From positions 1 through 27,726 of IMG/VR virus record IMGVR_UViG_3300027736_000200: a stretch of 27,726 bases of DNA; one strand, 5' to 3'. Numbering within the stretch: the first letter of the stretch is position 1; each line of letters starts with the position of its first letter. This DNA comes from a virus. Below are positions 9,293 to 16,131 of this stretch, piece after piece. The position numbers and the translations under genes were made by a program. The notes beneath the pieces are model-generated. The model saw only the letters and a program-made list of their open reading frames with translations. It made no database searches and was not told the origin of the DNA.

Positions 9293-9443
9293 AAACATGA
9301 AGGCCGTTGTGAGCGGCTAGTACTTTGGATTCGCGCCCCATTAAAAGCGCAGTACAATTCGGCCCCGTCCACCGTTATGGATGAGTCACTTATGAGGGAT
9401 TCTGCGTTGCAGACACCTCGACTTCATCTACAGGAGGCCAATT
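9293..9443 (+). promoter_or_regulatory. Structured 151-base leader before the coat gene
   Basis: The longest true gap in the plus-strand head module. It can form GGCCG (9302-9306) with CGGCT (9314-9318), then GTACT (9320-9324) with AGTAC (9351-9355) enclosing GCGC (9333-9336) with GCGC (9347-9350). A tiny CTGC/GCAG hairpin lies near 9398-9408. The coat ribosome site AGGAGG (9432-9437) ends the leader. No convincing -35/-10 pair was found. A structured leader that stabilises coat mRNA or controls its translation is plausible but unproven. Confidence 0.4.
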
Positions 9444-10718
9444 GTGGCTAACTCTTTTGGAAAAGAAATCCGAATTGCGTTTGATGAGGCTTTGGAAGCC
9501 TATCAGGACGCCATGGTTATGGTCAGGAACGTAAGCATTTACAAAACCGACCAAACCGAAATGGAACGTGCTGCCAACGGCATTTATCGTCCCATGCCCT
9601 ATATTGCTACCACCTATGCCGGCTCTGACATGACGAATAACTTCGCCACCCAGACCCAGCTTATGGTGCCCGCTGTCATCGACACCCGTCGTGCTGCTAC
9701 TTGGATCTTGAGTGACCAAGAAATGCGCGACATGGCTCAGGGTGGTGAACTGAAGAAGGCTGCTACTCAGCGCTTGGCTTCTGATATCAACATCTCGATC
9801 AGCGACAAGGCTGCCCTTCAGGGAACCTTGACCATCAAGCGAAGTGGAGCTGCTTCTGGCTTTGATGATGTGGCTCAGATGGACCAGATCATGAACGAGC
9901 AGGGCGTACCGATGATGGACCGCGTGTTCGGTATCTCGACCCGTGACTATAACGGCCTTGCTTCCAACTTGCAGGTTGCTTCTCGCTCGTTTGACAATCC
10001 CAAGTCCACCAGGGCTTACGAAGAAGCCTACGTTGGTCGAGTGTCTGGTTTTGAGACGTTCAAGCTTGACTATGCTTACCGTTTGCAGGCCGCTGCTGGT
10101 GGTTCAGGTCTCACGATTTCAACCCTTGACTCGGGTGGTCAGTACTACAACCCCACTTCGTCTACTACCAGTGCCTCTGGGTTCTCGCCCACTGACAACC
10201 GGTTCCAGACCGTAACTGTTTCATCGACCACAAGCGTGGTTGCCGGCGACCGTTTCACGATTGCGGGGCTCAATGCTGTTCACCATATCACCAAGCGTGA
10301 CACGGGTTCCTTGAAGACCTTTACGGTTTCTCAGGTTCTTACCTCGACCACCATGGTTATCTCTCCTCCGATTATTACCAACCAGTTGGGAACTTCGGAC
10401 GCTGCGGCTCAGTACCAGAACTGTATCATTAACACCAAATCTAGCACTTCTGCCATTGTGTTCTTGAATACTGTTGCCGGTCCTGTCAATCCGTTCTGGC
10501 AGAAGGATTCGATTGAAATTTTGCCCGGTAAATTGGTTATGCCTCCCGGTGTTGGAGCCGACTTTATGCAGGCCGAAACTGATCAGGGTATCCAGTTGAC
10601 TTTGCAACGCCAGTGGGACATCAAGACCTCCAAGTTGCTGTGGCGTTTGGATGCGTTCTGGGGTGTTGTCGTTAAGCAGCCCGAGATGGTGGGTTCGATC
10701 CACTTCTCGCAGACCTAA
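9444..10718 (+). CDS. Major capsid (coat) protein, P22 gp5-like
   Basis: 424 residues (P22 coat 430). GTG at 9444 is chosen because AGGAGG stands six bases upstream. The N-terminal helix region (about 1-30), the ATWILSDQEMRDMAQGGELK segment (about 82-101) and the late DNRFQTVTVSSTTSVVAGDR segment, followed by FTIAGLNAVHHI, line up with the P22 coat pattern, including the stretch in P22 that reads DNRFATVTLSATTGMKRGD. The C-terminal part NPFWQKDSIEILPG also matches. It forms the HK97-fold icosahedral shell. Codon use is more uniform and C-rich than in neighbouring small genes, consistent with high expression. Confidence 0.95.
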   Translation: MANSFGKEIRIAFDEALEAYQDAMVMVRNVSIYKTDQTEMERAANGIYRPMPYIATTYAGSDMTNNFATQTQLMVPAVIDTRRAATWILSDQEMRDMAQGGELKKAATQRLASDINISISDKAALQGTLTIKRSGAASGFDDVAQMDQIMNEQGVPMMDRVFGISTRDYNGLASNLQVASRSFDNPKSTRAYEEAYVGRVSGFETFKLDYAYRLQAAAGGSGLTISTLDSGGQYYNPTSSTTSASGFSPTDNRFQTVTVSSTTSVVAGDRFTIAGLNAVHHITKRDTGSLKTFTVSQVLTSTTMVISPPIITNQLGTSDAAAQYQNCIINTKSSTSAIVFLNTVAGPVNPFWQKDSIEILPGKLVMPPGVGADFMQAETDQGIQLTLQRQWDIKTSKLLWRLDAFWGVVVKQPEMVGSIHFSQT

Positions 10719-10739
10719 TAGGAAAAAGGAGAAAGCAAC

Positions 10740-11357
10740 ATGGATACCATTGTTTCGCGTCAGGGCAACACCGTTCTTCTGACCATTCCCGCCGGCTCCC
10801 AGATTGCCGTTTGGACCCAAGGAAAAGGATACGTCAATCAGACTGCTCAGTCTGCTACCGTTCCTGTAGTTCCCCAGAGTCTTTTGGCTACGGTGAGTGC
10901 TGGCGTTCCCTACCTTTCGGGTGTTTTGTCGGCTACCTTGCCAACCTACATCCAGATCGAATCTGCCGGAGAATCGCCCGTGTTCTACAACATTGGCGTA
11001 TCTCCCCTGTCTTTGGCTTCTGTTGACGGTGTATATCAGCCCGTCCCTGGCACTTTGAATGCCACAGGTACGCTGACCATAGCCCTCCTTTCAAACCGCA
11101 TCGTGACCTCGACCACAGCTGCTGCGGTTACCGCGACTCTTGATACCGGAGCCGTTCTAGATGCTGCCGCAGTCTGGGCTATCGGTGACTCATTTGACTG
11201 GGTTGCGATCAACACTGGAGCCACCTATGCCTTCACGGTGACTGCTTCTACCGGCCACACTATTGTTGGTGCGGCTGCTGTTGCTCTCTCAACCTCGGCT
11301 CAGTTCCGTACTAAAAAGACCGCAGCTTCGACCTTTGTGACCTATCGTATTTCGTAG
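10740..11357 (+). CDS. Probable capsid decoration or head fibre protein
   Basis: 205 residues, almost entirely beta-type: short Thr/Ser/Ala/Val strands, no Cys, few charges. The N-terminal half (1-100) reads like a small beta-barrel module; the C-terminal half (about 105-205) has SNRIVTSTTAAAVTATLDTG and TGHTIVGAAAVALSTSAQFR, a module that recurs in structural proteins of environmental phages. AAAAAGGAG lies just before ATG 10740. The gene directly follows coat and directly precedes a strong terminator, so it is likely co-expressed with coat in large amounts. A shell decoration role fits best; P22 has no counterpart at this site. Confidence 0.65.
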   Translation: MDTIVSRQGNTVLLTIPAGSQIAVWTQGKGYVNQTAQSATVPVVPQSLLATVSAGVPYLSGVLSATLPTYIQIESAGESPVFYNIGVSPLSLASVDGVYQPVPGTLNATGTLTIALLSNRIVTSTTAAAVTATLDTGAVLDAAAVWAIGDSFDWVAINTGATYAFTVTASTGHTIVGAAAVALSTSAQFRTKKTAASTFVTYRIS

Positions 11358-11367
11358 TTTCCTCTTG

Positions 11368-11406
11368 GCCCTAGCAGGTATCCCCCTGCCTGCTAGGGCT
11401 CCTTTT
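11368..11406 (+). terminator. Rho-independent-type terminator after the coat unit
   Basis: A perfect 11-base-pair stem, GCCCTAGCAGG (11368-11378) against CCTGCTAGGGC (11389-11399), with a ten-base loop, is followed by TCCTTTT. It starts 10 bases after the decoration gene stop. The T-tract is interrupted, so readthrough into the next genes is likely: a good way to make more coat than tail protein. The stem also rules out a TTG at 11365 as a gene start. Confidence 0.85.
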
Positions 11407-11418
11407 AAGGAGTATAAA

Positions 11419-11619
11419 ATGGACTTTCCAAGATCTGTATTCACAAGCCCAGGTTCCCAGAAGGGTGGTGGATATTCATTTGAATATGAACTTGTAGAAA
11501 ACGAAGCGGAACTAGCTGATGCTTTGGCTAGTGGAGTTTGGTTTGAGTCTGTTCCAGAAGCCGTTTCGGCGTTTGAGACAGGAGTAACACCTAAAGCCAA
11601 GAAAAAGGCAAAGGAATAG
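11419..11619 (+). CDS. Small hypothetical protein
   Basis: 66 residues. ATG 11419 has AAGGAG (11407-11412) at six bases and lies just after the terminator; the longer in-frame version from TTG 11365 would start inside the terminator stem. The sequence begins MDFPRSVFTSPGS, continues with an acidic helix VENEAELADALASGVW and ends in a Lys-rich tail KAKKKAKE. Similar small proteins with an Pro-Gly start and an acidic E-E-x-x-A-L helix are often found between coat and connector genes of podoviruses, with no known role. Confidence 0.75.
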   Translation: MDFPRSVFTSPGSQKGGGYSFEYELVENEAELADALASGVWFESVPEAVSAFETGVTPKAKKKAKE

Positions 11620-11622
11620 AAA

Positions 11623-12054
11623 ATGCCATTGAAGAAAGGATCTTCACAGAAGACTATCTCAAGCAACATCAAACTTGAAATGAAGCATGGAAAGCCCCAG
11701 AAGCAGGCTGTTGCCATTGCCTTAAGTACCGCTGGAAAGTCAAAGCCTAAGCCAAAAGCTAAGGCCAATGATATGTCTAAGGGAATGGATAAGGAAATGT
11801 CTAAGGGCATGGCTAAGGAAATGTCTAAGGACAATTCTAAGGGCAATTCTAAGCCTGAAGCTGTTGCTATGAAAATCTCAATGCTTGAACCTTCAAAAAA
11901 AGAAGAAGCAAGATTTCAGGCTCACACTGACCTCCATACCTTGAGTGAAGCTATAGTTATTCAAGGTGATAAAAAAAGACTTGCTGAGGCCCACAAACTT
12001 GCCCGTGAAAACGTGGACAAAATCTCGAAGGTACTTCCCAAGAGTAAGACATGA
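11623..12054 (+). CDS. Small basic phage protein with tetrapeptide repeats
   Basis: 143 residues. The N-terminus, [17 protein letters not shown] followed by a [17 protein letters not shown] stretch, is a pattern seen in many short phage proteins of unknown function (DUF6496-like). Residues 51-78 are seven imperfect copies of a four-residue unit, [M/N]-[S/D/A]-K-[G/E/D/P], encoded by 12-base repeats at 11773-11856. The C-terminal part (80-143) is helical and charged. It is three bases after the previous gene and its stop overlaps the gp4-like start as ATGA. No strong ribosome site precedes ATG 11623. Function unknown. Confidence 0.75.
   Translation: MPLKKGSSQKTISSNIKLEMKHGKPQKQAVAIALSTAGKSKPKPKAKANDMSKGMDKEMSKGMAKEMSKDNSKGNSKPEAVAMKISMLEPSKKEEARFQAHTDLHTLSEAIVIQGDKKRLAEAHKLARENVDKISKVLPKSKT
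11773..11856 (+). repeat. Seven 12-base tandem coding repeats
   Basis: Units close to ATGTCTAAGGRN repeat seven times in frame and encode [24 protein letters not shown] and NSKP. Divergence between units is at codon positions 1 to 3, so the array is old enough to have drifted. Slipped-strand change in copy number is likely between related phages. Confidence 0.8.
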
Positions 12055-12539
12055 GCTACACCAAACGTCAGTTCGTTACAAAAGCTTATGAAAAGATAGG
12101 ACTAGCGGACTACGTTTTTGACTTGTCCCCAGAGCAGCTACAGAGCGCCTGCGAGGAGCTCGATGCACTTATGGCTGACTGGGCCGGCAAAGGAATCAGG
12201 ATTGGGTGGCCCTTTGCCATGAATCCTGACAATTCAAATATAGATACTGATACCGGAGCTCCATGGCAGGCCAACCTTGCCATATACACCAACCTTGCAA
12301 TCACGTTTGCGTCCAATATTGGAAAGTCTGTTCCTGGAGAACTTCTAAAATCTGCTTCTTCTTCGTACGCCTCTGTTTTACGCTTTGCAGTAAAGAGTAA
12401 TATGGTAGAAATGCAGTATTCTAGCGGAACTCCAATGGGTGCCGGAAATAAGTGGCGCGGTCCAAATTATCCATTTGTTACAATACCAGTCGACAAAACA
12501 CTGCCCCCACCGGAGCAGGATCTAACGTTCAGCCAATAG
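12051..12539 (+). CDS. Head-to-tail connector, P22 gp4-like tail accessory factor
   Basis: 162 residues (P22 gp4 166). The opening [20 protein letters not shown] followed by [20 protein letters not shown] is very close to the P22 gp4 pattern (YVFDLQPEQLQSALRRLDAM in P22), and the [11 protein letters not shown] and [11 protein letters not shown] segments also correspond. In P22 twelve gp4 copies bind beneath the portal ring, close the channel after packaging and provide the site for gp10. In P22 gp4 also has a reported cell-wall hydrolase activity; nothing here tests that. The start is ATGA-coupled to the upstream gene. Confidence 0.93.
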   Translation: MSYTKRQFVTKAYEKIGLADYVFDLSPEQLQSACEELDALMADWAGKGIRIGWPFAMNPDNSNIDTDTGAPWQANLAIYTNLAITFASNIGKSVPGELLKSASSSYASVLRFAVKSNMVEMQYSSGTPMGAGNKWRGPNYPFVTIPVDKTLPPPEQDLTFSQ

Positions 12540-12548
12540 GAGACCAGC

Positions 12549-13004
12549 ATGGCAGTAGGCGCACTTTCAATTGTAGATACACTTTCACTTGGTGACCTTA
12601 TGGTTTTGTTCCAGCAGAACGGAGCCACATATTCAGCGTCAACCATCCAAACCTTGCTGACCTTACTAGAAGAAAATATCAGCAATGGTGGATTTACCAC
12701 GCAGTATTCATCTCCTACGGCAACTGGATTTACTGTTGTTTTAACCACCGGTTCTTTAGATATTCATCTAATATTGACACCCTTGGCGGGCTACGCAGCT
12801 GGTGCATTTACCTTGCCACTTGCTTCTACTTGCGTTGATGGTCAGAGAGTTTTGATCAATTCAACTCAAATTGTTACAACAGTGACTTACAACTTGAATG
12901 GTGCTGCTTCTGTTGTTGGAGGTCTTACTACTTTTGCAGCAGCAAATGCATTTGAAACTTTGACATTTGATAAGCCTTCCAGCATCTGGTACAGAACGGC
13001 ATAA
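12549..13004 (+). CDS. Beta-rich virion-associated hypothetical protein
   Basis: 151 residues. ATG 12549 follows TAGGAG at a good distance. The N-terminal 45 residues are helical (FQQNGATYSASTIQTLLTLL); the rest is beta-rich, ending in a module with TLPLASTCVDGQRVLINSTQ and a terminal SIWYRTA. That C-terminal module is of the kind found on small structural and fibre proteins of environmental phages. It sits between gp4-like and gp10-like genes, where P22 has nothing. It could decorate the tail hub or act in trimeric fibres; this is inferred. Confidence 0.7.
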   Translation: MAVGALSIVDTLSLGDLMVLFQQNGATYSASTIQTLLTLLEENISNGGFTTQYSSPTATGFTVVLTTGSLDIHLILTPLAGYAAGAFTLPLASTCVDGQRVLINSTQIVTTVTYNLNGAASVVGGLTTFAAANAFETLTFDKPSSIWYRTA

Positions 13005-13014
13005 GGAGCCAAAA

Positions 13015-13317
13015 ATGAACGTACATCCCTTTACACCAGCGTTTAAAAGTACTCAAAAAATTACAGTTGTAGGAACTTCTACCGCTGCAACCAATTTGAT
13101 GAATGCAAACGATCCTTGTGTTAGGATCACAAACTCGGGTGGAAACGATTGTTTTGTCAACATTTCTAGCATAGCTACGACCTGTGATGACACAGATCTT
13201 ATTGTATTGAGCAAAACCTCTATTGTTGTTTACAAGGGTTCAGCGCAATATCTTTCTGCAATTCACGTTTCAGCAAATACTGTCTTGTACTTTACAACTG
13301 GTAATAACGGAGTCTGA
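13015..13317 (+). CDS. Small beta-rich virion-associated hypothetical protein
   Basis: 100 residues. ATG 13015 has AAGGAG (13003-13008) six bases upstream; a longer in-frame TTG start at 12967 would overlap the previous gene and has no site. The sequence is a single beta-domain: PFTPAFKSTQKITVVGTSTA, then CVRITNSGGNDCFVNIS, then YLSAIHVSANTVLYFT. Proteins of this length and pattern are frequent next to tail genes of podoviruses from the environment and are thought to be structural. It ends one base before the gp10-like ATG. Confidence 0.7.
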   Translation: MNVHPFTPAFKSTQKITVVGTSTAATNLMNANDPCVRITNSGGNDCFVNISSIATTCDDTDLIVLSKTSIVVYKGSAQYLSAIHVSANTVLYFTTGNNGV

Positions 13318-13318
13318 T

Positions 13319-14788
13319 ATGGCTGAAGTCCCTATTCTGAGCGGAGTCTTTACAGATGGTGCCGCCGATATTAGGGTGGCTTATCCGGTCAACATGGTCC
13401 CTGTTCCCATGGATTCTGGTATTAGTAAAGGCTATCTAAGACCTTCTGATGGCATTATCCAGACAGGTACTGGTCCTGGCTCGTCTAGGGGTGGTGTCAA
13501 TTGGAATGGCGTTTGCTACCGAGTTATGGGGTCAACACTTGTTTCTGTTTCATCGACTGGCGCAGTAACTGCCATAGGTGATGTAGGTACTGGTGGACAG
13601 TGTACATTTGACTATTCACCTCAAGTTACCGCCCCTGCCAGTCCAACATACCCAGGTTACCTTGCAATCAGTTCTGGTGGTGCTCTTTATGTTTTGACAT
13701 CTGCCGGCGTACTAACAAAAGTTACAGATGTAGATTTGGGAACTTGTCTGGACATTATCTGGGTTGATGGATATTTCATTTCGACCGACGGAAACTATTT
13801 GGTACAATCAGCACTTCATGACCCTTTTACATGGACAACCACAGGATACGGAGCATCGGACGTTGACCCAGATCCTATTAAATCAGTCAACAAAATCAGA
13901 AATGAAGTTGCAGCAGTAAATCGTTATTCTATTGAGTTTTTTCGTAATATTGGAGGAACATTCAATTTTACGTTTGAACGCATCAATGGAGCTCAAATTA
14001 ACAAGGGTTCTATTGGCACATATATGACAGTAGTCTTTCAAGACTTTCTGGCCTTTGTCGGTTCTGGCAGGAATGAATCACCAGGGGTATTTTTGGGAAC
14101 TCACTCACAGGCTCAAAAGATTAGCACTACGGAAGTAGATACGATACTTCTTCAGTATACAGAAAGCGCTTTGTCGGGTTGCACTATGGAAGTAAGAAAC
14201 GACAGGGGCCAGAAACACATTTGGATCAATCTCCCTGACCGAACCTTAGTATATGATTTGGACGCCAGCCAAGCTTTTGGAGCTCCAGTATGGTTTGTTT
14301 TGACGTCTGGTCTTTCTGGTTTCAGCCGTTATGTTGCCAAAGATTTAGTGTGGTGCTACGACAAATGGCTTGTGGCAAATCCTGTATCTTTCCAAATTGG
14401 ATATCTTACTGATAGCACATCGCAACAGTGGGGAGCTACAGCACGTTGGGAGTTTTCAACGCAGATTCTATATAACGCTGGTATGGGTGCTATTGTCCAC
14501 CAGCTCGAGCTCGTTTGCCTTACTGGTCGAGCTCCAAACGTCTACACCAGTGGCACTACAGAAGGCCCTGATGAACGCACAATTACAAGCAGTTACTCTG
14601 TCGATGGAAAAGTGTGGAGCCAGCCAAAGGCCATTAAGATAGGTTCTAGAGGAAATGGTAATAAACGCATCATTTGGTATAACCAAGGACACCTGCGGAA
14701 CTTTCGTATTCAACGTTTTCAAGGTGACACTTTGTCTTATATTTCGGTTGCTAGACTAGAAGCTCAACTTGAACGGCTGGCAGTATGA
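13319..14788 (+). CDS. Tail accessory factor, P22 gp10-like
   Basis: 489 residues (P22 gp10 472). ATG 13319 is used; the in-frame TTG at 13223 lies inside the preceding gene. Matches to the P22 pattern include a GYLRPSDGI N-terminal segment (GYLRSFPGI in P22), the EFFRNIGG segment (EYFSLTGA in P22), LPDRTLVYDLDASQ (LPRHVLVYDASSSQ in P22) and a C-terminal RIIWYNQGHLRNFRIQRF segment. The protein is expected to be a beta-propeller that forms the hexameric hub between the gp4 ring and the tail needle and anchors the tailspikes. The next gene starts at the overlapping ATGA. Confidence 0.92.
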   Translation: MAEVPILSGVFTDGAADIRVAYPVNMVPVPMDSGISKGYLRPSDGIIQTGTGPGSSRGGVNWNGVCYRVMGSTLVSVSSTGAVTAIGDVGTGGQCTFDYSPQVTAPASPTYPGYLAISSGGALYVLTSAGVLTKVTDVDLGTCLDIIWVDGYFISTDGNYLVQSALHDPFTWTTTGYGASDVDPDPIKSVNKIRNEVAAVNRYSIEFFRNIGGTFNFTFERINGAQINKGSIGTYMTVVFQDFLAFVGSGRNESPGVFLGTHSQAQKISTTEVDTILLQYTESALSGCTMEVRNDRGQKHIWINLPDRTLVYDLDASQAFGAPVWFVLTSGLSGFSRYVAKDLVWCYDKWLVANPVSFQIGYLTDSTSQQWGATARWEFSTQILYNAGMGAIVHQLELVCLTGRAPNVYTSGTTEGPDERTITSSYSVDGKVWSQPKAIKIGSRGNGNKRIIWYNQGHLRNFRIQRFQGDTLSYISVARLEAQLERLAV

Positions 14789-15306
14789 GTCGTGTTCTTA
14801 GACTCAACCGAGAACAACTTGATTCGTTTGCGCCTGATTTTGATACCATTGATCAGTTTGAAAGATTATTTTCTGAAGTCAATTTACTAACGCAGGACAT
14901 GACTACAGGACAAACAAAGGCCGCATCAGCAGTTGCACTGACAACTAACGTTACCGCAAATATAACTTCAGTAGCACTGGCTGCTGGTACATGGGACGTT
15001 ACCTTTTCAGGATCTGCGGTACATTCAGCGACAACTATTGTTCAGTCAGTTCGATTCGGTCTTAGTTTGACATCTGCCACATTGCCAACTGTAAACGTTG
15101 GAGAACTACCGGTTGGCGGAGAATATTTGCAATATCAACCTTTTGCTAATCCTACAACGTTTGGTGATGTAAATCCCAGAACGTCTAACAACCGTGTTAG
15201 AATAACTCTTTCAAGCTCTGCTACGGTTTATTTTGTGACTAGGATGTCATTTACAATTTCAACATTGAGCGTATTTGGTTGGATTCAGGCCGTAAGGGCA
15301 TATTGA
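14785..15306 (+). CDS. Candidate tail plug or needle in the gp26 position
   Basis: 173 residues, not recognised directly. It stands where P22 encodes the gp26 tail needle (just after gp10). The N-terminus, RLNREQLDSFAPDFDTIDQF, is short and anchor-like, followed by a brief helix (about 25-45) and then a beta-rich C-terminal domain (about 48-173) with LAAGTWDVTFSGSAVHSATT and a terminal FGWIQAVRAY. A short stalk with a trimeric beta-knob would be a compact alternative to the long P22 coiled-coil needle; needle tips with knob domains are known in Sf6-type phages. A small fibre or receptor-binding protein is the alternative. The -35 of the next promoter overlaps its stop codon. Confidence 0.6.
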   Translation: MSRVLRLNREQLDSFAPDFDTIDQFERLFSEVNLLTQDMTTGQTKAASAVALTTNVTANITSVALAAGTWDVTFSGSAVHSATTIVQSVRFGLSLTSATLPTVNVGELPVGGEYLQYQPFANPTTFGDVNPRTSNNRVRITLSSSATVYFVTRMSFTISTLSVFGWIQAVRAY

Positions 15307-15331
15307 CAACGGATCTGATATCATAGATTAT
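15303..15331 (+). promoter_or_regulatory. Candidate sigma70-type promoter for the ejection genes
   Basis: A perfect TTGACA (15303-15308) is followed by 17 bases and GATTAT (15326-15331), which has the essential A2 and T6 of a -10 box. It overlaps the stop of the gp26-position gene and lies ahead of an 85-base gap, so a transcript starting near 15338 would begin with the stem-loop below. Confidence 0.55.
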
Positions 15332-15366
15332 GGATGTAGCCGTGTAACGGGTTCCGGCGCTCATCC
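15332..15366 (+). other. Stem-loop in the leader of the ejection genes
   Basis: GGATG (15332-15336) pairs with CATCC (15362-15366), continued by AGC with GCT, and a CGG/CCG hairpin fills the apex. It sits right at the predicted transcript 5' end and 12 bases before GGAGGA of the next gene, so it may protect the mRNA end. Confidence 0.45.
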
Positions 15367-15391
15367 TGTACTTTATACGGAGGAATGAGCT

Positions 15392-16123
15392 ATGGCTGAC
15401 ACTATTGGTACTTGGTTCGCTCAGGCGGTAAAAGGTTGGCAGGATTTAACTGGTCAAACCGCTCAAAATACTGCATCTGACAAACTTTATGAACTTACAC
15501 AACAAGGCATAAATGATGCTGCTCAAGTAATTAAGGATGATAAAGCAGCTACAGATGCGCTATTGCAACCCTATATTGAAGCAGGGAATGCTGCAACTAC
15601 TGCACAAGCGGATCTTGCTGGTTTGAATGGACCAGAAGCGCAACAAAAAGCTATTGATGCCATTAAGAATAGCCCAGGATATTTAGCTTCAGTTCAATCT
15701 GGTGAGAAGTCAATTTTATCCAATGCTTCTGTAACTGGTGGAGTTCGAGGTGGCAATACTCAAGAAGTACTTGCCCAGTTTTCTCCAGCTATGCTGGCCA
15801 ATGCTGTAAGCAATCAATACGCAGAACTTAAGTCACTTGGTGGTCAAGGAAATGCTACCGCACTTGGTAAGGCTGGACTAACGGCACAGCAAGCACAACT
15901 TTTAGCAAGTCTCGCTCAAGATCAATCAACAGCTGCTGGAAGTAGAATTTTGACACAAGCAAACTTTGCACAAGCAAATAATCCATTTTCTGTTCCAAAC
16001 CTATTTAAGCTTGGTGGAGCCGTGGCTGGATTCGCTACTGGTAATCCACTATTAGCATCTGCTGCACTTAGTAGTGGTGGCGGCGGTGGCGGTAGTCAAA
16101 CCAGTATGAATAGGTCGAGTTAG
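15392..16123 (+). CDS. DNA ejection protein (P22 gp7/gp14 position)
   Basis: 243 residues, Ala/Gln/Ser-rich and helical, no Cys. GGAGGA at 15379-15384 precedes ATG 15392. The central segment SPGYLASVQSGEKSILSNAS, then VTGGVRGGNTQEVLAQFSP and QYAELKSLGGQG, follows the pattern of phage DNA transfer proteins: S-P-G-Y, a GG-x-x-GG turn, then an N-x-Y-x-x-L helix. The C-terminus ends in a hydrophobic stretch (about 205-228) and a hexaglycine run. Such proteins are packed in the capsid and leave ahead of the DNA to form a path across the envelope. First gene of the putative promoter unit. Confidence 0.8.
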   Translation: MADTIGTWFAQAVKGWQDLTGQTAQNTASDKLYELTQQGINDAAQVIKDDKAATDALLQPYIEAGNAATTAQADLAGLNGPEAQQKAIDAIKNSPGYLASVQSGEKSILSNASVTGGVRGGNTQEVLAQFSPAMLANAVSNQYAELKSLGGQGNATALGKAGLTAQQAQLLASLAQDQSTAAGSRILTQANFAQANNPFSVPNLFKLGGAVAGFATGNPLLASAALSSGGGGGGSQTSMNRSS

Positions 16124-16131
16124 GAGATATC

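Noticed and set aside
10221-10820. 199-residue minus-strand open frame opposite the coat gene
   Set aside because: It is a mirror of biased coat codons, has no motif or ribosome site, and would run against the late operon.
11365-11418. TTG start for the small gene after the terminator
   Set aside because: It lies inside the terminator stem and has no ribosome site; ATG 11419 has AAGGAG.
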